Assembly (NCBI GenBank): GCA_963830545.1
Contig: CAWHMK010000001.1
Span: 434,001-498,000, forward strand
Source: DATGJX01 sp963830545
GTDB taxonomy: Bacteria > Vulcanimicrobiota > Vulcanimicrobiia > Vulcanimicrobiales > Vulcanimicrobiaceae
Direction: 5' to 3'
DNA length: 64,000 nucleotides
In this document: piece by piece, positions 59,074 through 64,000 of the stretch
Numbering within the stretch: the first letter of the stretch is position 1
Layout of the letters: the number at the start of each line of letters is the position of its first letter
Program-made: the position numbers and the translations under genes
The notes under the pieces: generated by a model
Told to the model about the DNA's origin: nothing
Databases searched by the model: none
What the model saw: only the letters and a program-made list of their open reading frames with translations

Positions 59074-60340
59074 TTATTCTCCTGCGCTGCTAAACATGAA
59101 GAGATACATACCTGCGACCGGCTTGCAATCGCGCATCGCGGGCTCGTACGCACTTTCTTCAGCCATTTTCATGGCGGCACGATCAAGCGCGGCGTTTCCA
59201 CTGGACTTCGCAATTTTCGCGCTTGTCACGGTCCCCTTGGACGATACCGCAACATCCACAGTTACTTTGCCCGCGGGAAGCGGTCCCGGCGGCTGCGGCG
59301 AGATCGTGACCATGGCGGAACGAGAACAGTTCGAAGACGACGCAGCAGTTTGCACGATGGTCGCTTGCGGCGCGAAAGCAATTGCCGGCGCGAGCAGTTG
59401 CACTGAAAGAGCGATACTCATGAGCACGAATGTACATCCTCCAAGGGCGTAAGGTGAGAGCAAAAGCGAGCCGTTGCGGTGACGATCCTGCAAGCGTGCA
59501 ATGCGGTTGACGATCGCGTGACCGAATCCGATAGCGCCGCAGGCGGCCGGTATCTCCGCGCTGATGCCGGACCGCACGGCGAGTACCGCTAGACTATGCG
59601 TATACGCCAGCATGTCGTGCGAATGCGCAACGGCCCAGTCGTCGCACGCCGCTTCTCGCTCGAGTGCGAGCGATTGTAAGAGCAAAAGAATTGCGGGGTT
59701 CAAATAGAGCAGCGCGTGTATTAGACGCTCGAAGGTATGCGACCACGCGTCATGGCGGTGTACGTGCGCCAGCTCGTGCAGCAGAATACACTCCAGTTCA
59801 TCGCCGCCTTCTCGTATCAGATGCGATGGTACGACGATTGCCGCCCGCAGAAGCCCTAGCGCAACGGGCACCCGAATAGTCCGCGAAGCATACACCCGCG
59901 CACCGTTGCGATCAGCTATCCTTTCGCTCCGGAGCACGATACGCCTTCACCTGCGCGGCTGCGAGAATGATGCGCAGCAAAAGCGCTGCAGCGCCCGCAA
60001 GCCAGATGCCGACAAGCCACAGTACAGCCCGATCCGGAAGCACCACATCGATTTGCCGTACGAGCGTCGCATTCGGCGTATTTGCGAAAGCGCTCGTAGT
60101 TGCGGCCGTAGTTCCATGCCCTGTTTCGCTCAACCGGTAAGGATGCACGTGGGACAATGTGGTGGCCAACGGCAGAGCGACCATAACCAGCAGCGCGGCT
60201 TGTAAAACGACGTGCCGCGTCGCGGCGTTTAGCCGCTTTCCGGCGATAGCCAGCGACACAGCAACGCAGATTGCGATGAGCGCATCCTGCCAAACGGAAG
60301 CGAACAGCACGTCAAGCAACGTGCGTGCTGCGAGCATCAT
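59074..60340 (-). CDS. M56-type membrane metallopeptidase with TonB-like C-terminal domain, frameshifted
   Basis: First frame (60340 to 59912): N-terminal membrane helices WQDALIAICVAVSLAIAG, HVVLQAALLVMVALPLATT and VLWLVGIWLAGAAALLLRI. One base near 59925 separates it from the second frame: VYASRTIRVPVALGLLRAAIVVPSHL, zinc motif LLHELAHVHRHDAW, EREAACDDWAV, another helix, and a periplasmic TonB/energy-transducer-like end (GKVTVDVAVSSKGTVTSAKIAKSSGN). This is BlaR1/MecR1-family signalling protease topology, but with a TonB-C domain instead of a penicillin sensor. Overlaps the BlaI gene by 4 bases. Confidence 0.75.
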
Positions 60341-60720
60341 TTAGACGGTCCCTTCTGCTCGATGGCCTGCTTGAGACGAGCCAGATCTTTTTTTGATAAG
60401 CGCCTATCTTCGAGGAGCGTAAGCGCCAGTACACCGGGAGAATCCGCAAAGAACCGATCGAGCAGCGTGTCCAGCAACGAGTTCGCGGCTTCCTCGCGTT
60501 TCACCAGAGGATGATAGACGAACGCGCGTCCGGACTTTTCGTGCGAAACGTACCCCTTTTCTTCGAGGGTCCGCATCGTTGACAGCACAGTCGTGTACGC
60601 GAGGTACGGTGGTTCGAGGGCCTCGACGACTTCGGAGATGGCAGCGCTTTTACGCTGCCACAGCACATTCATCAAGCGCAGCTCGTGGTCTGTGAGCGTA
60701 AGGGACCGCCGTCGCGGCAT
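60337..60720 (-). CDS. BlaI/MecI-family repressor
   Basis: 127 residues. Winged helix LTDHELRLMNVLWQRKSAAISEVVEAL, TTVLSTMRTLEEKGYVSHEKSGRAFVYHPLV and a helical dimer end. The CopY/BlaI fold represses its own operon and is cleaved by the neighbouring M56 protease; here the stop overlaps the protease start. Strong CGGAGG before the ATG. The palindrome and promoter upstream (60746-60796) fit autoregulation. Confidence 0.85.
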   Translation of the reverse strand: MPRRRSLTLTDHELRLMNVLWQRKSAAISEVVEALEPPYLAYTTVLSTMRTLEEKGYVSHEKSGRAFVYHPLVKREEAANSLLDTLLDRFFADSPGVLALTLLEDRRLSKKDLARLKQAIEQKGPSK

Positions 60721-60745
60721 CGCGTTGCCTCCGTTGCGGATGAAC

Positions 60746-60796
60746 TACTAGTATCCTAGTAATTCGGATAGTACGCCGGTCTTGCTGTAATGTCAA
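60746..60796 (-). promoter_or_regulatory. blaI promoter with BlaI-type palindrome at the start site
   Basis: On the minus strand, -35 TTGACA (60791-60796), 17-base spacer, -10 TACTAT (60768-60773). Just downstream TACTAG-TATC-CTAGTA (60746-60761) is a perfect 6-bp palindrome in the TACTA...TAGTA style of BlaI/MecI operators, sitting at the expected +1. Bound repressor would block initiation. Confidence 0.65.
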
Positions 60797-60874
60797 CATG
60801 ACGGCGCCGCCACGAAGGACGCGTTCCACGCGGCGGGTTTGGCAACGAAAGCACCCGGCGGAAATTAAGATACA

Positions 60875-60916
60875 TTGACATATTTCGATACAAGGCCTAA
60901 TATCGAAGTATGTCAA
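60875..60916 (+). promoter_or_regulatory. arsR promoter inside a near-perfect 16-bp inverted repeat
   Basis: TTGACATATTTCGATA (60875-60890) and its complement TATCGAAGTATGTCAA (60901-60916), 15 of 16 bases matching, flank a 10-base centre. TTGACA (60875) and TAATAT (60898-60903) are separated by 17 bases, so the core promoter lies inside the operator. The expected start site is at about 60909-60910, i.e. at the ArsR ATG (60910), giving a leaderless mRNA. Confidence 0.7.
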
Positions 60917-61242
60917 TGCAGCCCTGTTGCCCTCCCAGTGATATTTCGCACGATCTTTTCGCTGACGTGGCCGCGCTTTTCAAGGCCGTGGCCGACCCGC
61001 ATCGCCTAACGATTCTTGCCACGCTGGCCCGCTCCGACGGCGAGGTCTGCGTGTGCGACTTCACTGAGGGGCTGCCTTTGAACCAGCCGACCGTGTCCCA
61101 TCACCTTCGGATCCTCCGCGAGGCCGGCTTGGTGACGTGCGCGCGTCGCGGCACGTGGGTGTATTACAGACTCGCCGATGAGGCGCGCTCTCGGCTGAAC
61201 GATGCATTGGCCTCCGTATTGCAACAGAAAGTTGAAGCATGA
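60910..61242 (+). CDS. arsR: ArsR family metal(loid)-responsive repressor
   Basis: 110 residues. DLFADVAALFKAVADPHRLTILATLA, then the metalloid-binding helix EVCVCDF (C-V-C), and recognition helix QPTVSHHLRILREAGLV, WVYYRL. An N-terminal CC pair (QPCCPP) may also bind. Start ATG 60910 has no Shine-Dalgarno and overlaps the operator arm, consistent with leaderless translation; a second ATG is at 60916. First gene of an arsenic operon. Confidence 0.9.
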   Translation: MSMQPCCPPSDISHDLFADVAALFKAVADPHRLTILATLARSDGEVCVCDFTEGLPLNQPTVSHHLRILREAGLVTCARRGTWVYYRLADEARSRLNDALASVLQQKVEA

Positions 61243-61625
61243 AAACACATTTGAACCTAGCCACGACCGACCTGGACAAGAGTGTGGCGTTTTATTCTAC
61301 GTTGCTCGACGCGCAGCCGACGAAGGTTCTCGGCGACTACGCGCTCTTCATCACCGAGCAGCCTGGCTTGGAACTCGCGCTCGACCTGCGTGAGGCGGTT
61401 TCGCCCACGCTCGATGCGCATTATGGAATCAACGTGGAGACGGCAAACGACGTCGAGCGCGCGATCGATCGCCTCAAGCGGGCGGGCGTTGCATCCTCGA
61501 TCGAGCGAGAAGAAACATGTTGCTATGCAAATCAGACCAAGGTGTGGGCGAGCGATCCGGAAGGGCGCCGCTGGGAGGTTTACACGGTCCACGAGGAGAC
61601 CGAGGGCAGCTGTTGTTCGGCATGA
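61239..61625 (+). CDS. arsI: ArsI/CadI-type VOC metalloenzyme (C-As lyase-like)
   Basis: 128 residues. HLNLATTDLDKSVAFYSTLLDAQPTK, NVETANDVERAI, EETCCYANQTKVWASDPEGRRWEVYTV. The Cys pair (ETCCYAN) and the C-terminal SCCS are as in ArsI and CadI-like proteins. ArsI cleaves carbon-arsenic bonds in methylated or aromatic arsenicals. CadI-like metal protection is an alternative. Overlaps the arsR end by 4 bases. Confidence 0.8.
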   Translation: MKTHLNLATTDLDKSVAFYSTLLDAQPTKVLGDYALFITEQPGLELALDLREAVSPTLDAHYGINVETANDVERAIDRLKRAGVASSIEREETCCYANQTKVWASDPEGRRWEVYTVHEETEGSCCSA

Positions 61626-62095
61626 ATGAGCAGTCGACCGAAATCATGCGAGGCTACGCCACGCGCGTATTGTTCATTTGCGTGCGCAACACGGCACGCA
61701 GTCAAATCGCCGAAGCGTTCTTGAACATTCAATGTGCAGGGCGTCTGACGGCGGAAAGCGCGGGCTTGGAACCGGGGGAGCTGAACCCCCTGGCCGTCGC
61801 CACGATGCGAGAAGTGGGAATCGATATATCGCGGAACCAGACGAAAAGCGCGTTCGATTTTTACAAACAGAGCCGCCGTTACGGGTATGTGATTAGCGTC
61901 TGCGATGAGGCAAACGCCGAACAGTGTCCGATTTTTCCCGGAACGATGAAGCGTCTGCATTGGGACATTCCGGATCCGGCTGCGCTTACCGGTACGTGGA
62001 ATGAGCGTCTCATAGCGGTAAGGCCAATACGGGACGCTATTAGAGAGCGCGTTGCACAGTTTTGTGACGACGTATGCCGCTCGCTAAGCGCGTAG
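61622..62095 (+). CDS. arsC: Arsenate reductase (low-molecular-weight phosphatase type)
   Basis: 157 residues. P-loop FICVRNTARSQIAEAF (C-x5-R), EVGIDISRNQTKSAFDF and VCDEANAEQCPIFPG, HWDIPDPAA: the arsenate reductase/PTP fold. Reduces arsenate to arsenite. Start ATG 61622 overlaps the previous stop (ATGA). Its own stop overlaps the start of the aquaporin gene by 22 bases. Confidence 0.85.
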   Translation: MNEQSTEIMRGYATRVLFICVRNTARSQIAEAFLNIQCAGRLTAESAGLEPGELNPLAVATMREVGIDISRNQTKSAFDFYKQSRRYGYVISVCDEANAEQCPIFPGTMKRLHWDIPDPAALTGTWNERLIAVRPIRDAIRERVAQFCDDVCRSLSA

Positions 62096-62775
62096 TCGCC
62101 GAGGCGCTCGGTACGGCGCTATTGCTAGCGTGCATCGTCGGTTCGGGCATCATGGGACAACGCCTCGCCGGCGGAAACGTTGCCGTAGCGCTGCTCGCGA
62201 ATTCAATCGCTACCGGCTGCGTCCTGGTATGCCTGATCGCGGCGTTCGGGCAGATCTCGGGCGCGCATTTCAATCCGGCCGTTACGATTGCCGACGCAGT
62301 CCAAGGCGGTCTAAGGTGGCACGAAGTGCCGCCGTACGTCGCCGCCCAAATCGTCGGAGCCATTCTCGGTGTAGCGACAGCGAATACCATGTTCGGTTTG
62401 CCGCCGTTCTTCGCTTCCCACCATGCGCGCAGCGGCAGCGCACTTCTCTTGAGCGAATTCGTTGCGACGTTCGGCCTCCTTGCCGTTATTTGGGGATGTG
62501 TGCGGTTTCGCAGTACCGTCGTCCCATTCGCCGTTGCCGGCTATATCGTCGCAGCGTATTGGTTTACGTCTTCGACGTCGTTTGCAAACCCGGCCGTCAC
62601 GATTGCTCGCTCACTTTCCGACACATTTGCGGGTATCCGGCCAAATGACGTGGCGCCGTTTATCGTCGTGCAACTGATCGGTGCGATCAGTGCAACGGTG
62701 CTGTTCGGCTGGCTCATCCCCATCAGAAAGCGCGAAGCCGAGGCGGTTCTCGTTCCTCAACGAGTCCCCCGCTAG
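62074..62775 (+). CDS. aqpS: Aquaglyceroporin-type channel (AqpS-like)
   Basis: 233 residues, six membrane segments and the two NPA boxes (HFNPAVTI and FANPAVTI), hence a MIP-family channel. In an ars operon it exports arsenite passively (AqpS), replacing ArsB/Acr3. VAEALGTALLLACIVGSGIMG begins the first helix. Substrate selectivity filter cannot be judged from sequence alone. Confidence 0.85.
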   Translation: MPLAKRVVAEALGTALLLACIVGSGIMGQRLAGGNVAVALLANSIATGCVLVCLIAAFGQISGAHFNPAVTIADAVQGGLRWHEVPPYVAAQIVGAILGVATANTMFGLPPFFASHHARSGSALLLSEFVATFGLLAVIWGCVRFRSTVVPFAVAGYIVAAYWFTSSTSFANPAVTIARSLSDTFAGIRPNDVAPFIVVQLIGAISATVLFGWLIPIRKREAEAVLVPQRVPR

Positions 62776-62783
62776 GGCGGCAG

Positions 62784-63173
62784 CTATTGCGCAAGTGCCA
62801 CGGCGCCATTGAGTCCCACATGGAGCACGGTAAGAAACGCGATCGCCCAAAACAGCATGGTGTGCCATCGGCGAAGGAATCTGCGATACACGCCGGGCGA
62901 TTGCAAATTCGTACCCACAAACACTTGTAAGCAAATGCCGACCGTTGCGAGGCTAGCGCACCAGATGCCATTCGCATTCGCTCCGGACGTCGACGGCATT
63001 GAAAGCAGCATATGCACGAGCGCACATCCCAGCGCGACGTAGCCCAAGACGTAATGCGGCCGTAATCGTACAGAAAAGATGCCCGCGCCCCAGCGACGCA
63101 GTATCCATCCCGCGCACGCGCTCGTCGGAACGAGCCCCAGGGCGGTCCAGGCGGCGAGATCCGACGGATCCAG
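62784..63173 (-). CDS. Four-TM protein, possible b-type haem protein
   Basis: The recognised Met frame opens at TTG 63047, but the frame continues upstream with AAWTALGLVPTSACAGWILRRW up to CTG 63173, giving four helices: that one, HYVLGYVALGCALVHMLLSM, NGIWCASLATVGICLQVFVG and HTMLFWAIAFLTVLHVGLNG. Conserved-looking His residues occur in helices 2 and 4 and just before helix 4. The upstream boundary is the stop of the adjacent gene at 63175. Start uncertain, since no ATG or GTG is in frame. Confidence 0.5.
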   Translation of the reverse strand: MDPSDLAAWTALGLVPTSACAGWILRRWGAGIFSVRLRPHYVLGYVALGCALVHMLLSMPSTSGANANGIWCASLATVGICLQVFVGTNLQSPGVYRRFLRRWHTMLFWAIAFLTVLHVGLNGAVALAQ

Positions 63174-63174
63174 A

Positions 63175-63579
63175 CTACTGCACCCTGACGAAGCGCGTAT
63201 CCACGACGGCTTGTTTCACGTCGACGTGGCCGGGCCGGGTGACTACACCGTACACAAAAAGCACCGCTCCGGGCACGATGTCCCGGGCGGTTCCCATAAT
63301 CACGGGCGTACCATCGGGATAATACAGCGTAACGCGAATCGCCGTCGCTTTCGAAAGCGCGTCCGTTTCGTGCTCGAGCAGCTGCGCAAAAAGTGTATTA
63401 CGTTTGATCGCGGTCACGCGTACCGCTATCTGTACGCTCTGTCCGGCTACCGCTCGCGCGAACTGCTGCGGCGACATGGGGACGGGCGGTTTATGCGCCA
63501 TCATCTGAGCGCCGGCGAACTGCGTGTCGGCAAAAGCGATCGCGCTCGCAAGTATAAGAAGGCGAAATGCGTACTTCAT
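63175..63579 (-). CDS. Exported protein with OB-like strands
   Basis: 134 residues from ATG 63579. Signal peptide MKYAFRLLILASAIAFADTQFAGA. The core MSPQQFARAVAGQSVQIAVRVTAIKRNTLFAQLL, then AIRVTLYYPDG and GAVLFVYGVVTRPGHVDVKQAVVDTRFVRVQ is like a small OB fold. Function unknown. Divergent from the RND gene. Confidence 0.6.
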   Translation of the reverse strand: MKYAFRLLILASAIAFADTQFAGAQMMAHKPPVPMSPQQFARAVAGQSVQIAVRVTAIKRNTLFAQLLEHETDALSKATAIRVTLYYPDGTPVIMGTARDIVPGAVLFVYGVVTRPGHVDVKQAVVDTRFVRVQ

Positions 63580-63629
63580 GCTGTGAGAATACGCCGCCGC
63601 TACGCCGGTAAAAAGGCCCATGCCGGGCA

Positions 63630-63654
63630 AAATTACTACATTCTGAAGTAATTT
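63630..63654. promoter_or_regulatory. 8-bp inverted repeat in a divergent intergenic region
   Basis: AAATTACT (63630-63637) pairs exactly with AGTAATTT (63647-63654), spacer 9. It is an AT-rich palindrome between the exported protein and the RND pump, the usual place for an efflux-regulator operator; no regulator is in view. Confidence 0.45.
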
Positions 63655-63703
63655 ATCACCCGGTGCTGCAGCCGAACGGGCGCCTTGCGGAAAAGGAAGT
63701 CGC

Positions 63704-64000
63704 GTGCCGGTTACGCGCTACTGTCTGAAAAACCCGATACCCGTAACGCTCTTTTTTGCCTTTATTTCGCTGCTGGGGTTGCTCGCGCTCGCGCGCATGG
63801 GGCGCAGTACCCTGCCGCCGGTTTCACTTCCGGTAGTGAGCATCACGGCAAACTATCCCGGTGCCGGAGCCAGCGAAATCGAGCGGCTCGTCATCGAACC
63901 GATCGAAGATCAGCTGAACGGTTTGCCGGATCTTTCGCGCATCTCGGCGTCGGCACAAAACGGCGTGGCCGAGCTCATCGTTCAGTTTCGGTTCGGCAGC
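63704..64000 (+). CDS. RND efflux transporter, N-terminal part (cut by the window)
   Basis: From GTG 63704 (AAAGGAAG upstream): TRYCLKNPIPVTLFFAFISLLGLLALARMGRSTLPPVSLPVVSITANYPGAGASEIE, VIEPIEDQLNGLP. This is the first membrane helix and the start of the periplasmic porter domain of AcrB/HAE1-type resistance-nodulation-division permeases. The rest lies beyond the right edge. Substrate class cannot be assigned. Confidence 0.85.
   Translation, partial: MPVTRYCLKNPIPVTLFFAFISLLGLLALARMGRSTLPPVSLPVVSITANYPGAGASEIERLVIEPIEDQLNGLPDLSRISASAQNGVAELIVQFRFGS

Overview
The window is a high-GC, densely packed bacterial chromosome segment. Adjacent genes often overlap by ATGA or TAATG. It carries no rRNA, tRNA or CRISPR array that I can see. 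The mix of a TonB receptor with an N-terminal carboxypeptidase-like domain, several S9 peptidases, a BNR/sortilin-like protein, an ADOP-type (MacB/FtsX) permease, an ECF42-type sigma factor with a DGPF protein, and periplasmic aldehyde oxidoreductase points to a Gram-negative soil or environmental heterotroph. My best guess is Candidatus Eremiobacterota (WPS-2) or a neighbour such as Acidobacteriota. This is inference from gene content only.

Layout. 0-7.7 kb: a truncated TPR protein, a DUF4329-like protein, two divergent MFS exporters, a KptA remnant, a VOC protein, a decayed secretin-domain gene, DUF5996 and a GNAT. 7.7-18.7 kb (minus strand): a compact operon of TonB receptor, small exported protein, S9 peptidase, paralogous small exported protein, esterase and BNR-repeat protein, with a divergent Lrp/AsnC regulator at 18.8 kb. 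It reads as a peptide or protein scavenging unit, and an oligopeptide-binding lipoprotein with an aminotransferase follows at 19-22 kb. 22-31 kb: NIPSNAP protein, a dispersed repeat cluster, a membrane GAF/NB-ARC/TPR protein, a lipoprotein, membrane proteins, the ADOP permease and a GNAT. 31-38 kb: ammonium transporter, holin-like protein, cupredoxin, histone-H1-like protein with a PTP phosphatase, ECF42 sigma with DGPF partner, and DUF899. 38-43 kb: paoABC-like aldehyde oxidoreductase plus an exported partner. 43-54.6 kb: an accessory region of lower GC holding exported proteins of unknown function, a UBP zinc finger, a CdiI-type immunity protein, DUF3303, small membrane proteins and a UDG-like protein. 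Embedded in it is a high-GC gene whose product joins a degenerate LigD-type polymerase domain to a winged helix and a PD-(D/E)XK nuclease. 54.6-58.5 kb: two further S9 peptidases. 58.5-64 kb: BlaI/M56 regulatory pair, an arsR-arsI-arsC-aqpS operon, a haem-type membrane protein, an exported protein, and the start of an RND pump.

A striking property of the window is the number of genes whose reading frame is broken by a single base (at least 20 sites, concentrated at 5-8 kb and 43-60 kb), several of them at short homopolymers. Many of these genes look otherwise intact across the break, so sequencing or assembly indels are the likeliest cause. True decay is more plausible for the KptA and secretin remnants. 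Spans given for such genes run across the breaks.

The two clearest regulatory readings are at 60.7-60.9 kb. There, divergent TTGACA-N17 promoters carry a BlaI-type palindrome at one start site and a near-perfect 16-bp inverted repeat around the other, which would yield a leaderless arsR mRNA. The most unusual gene is the polymerase-like/nuclease fusion at 49.9-51.7 kb.
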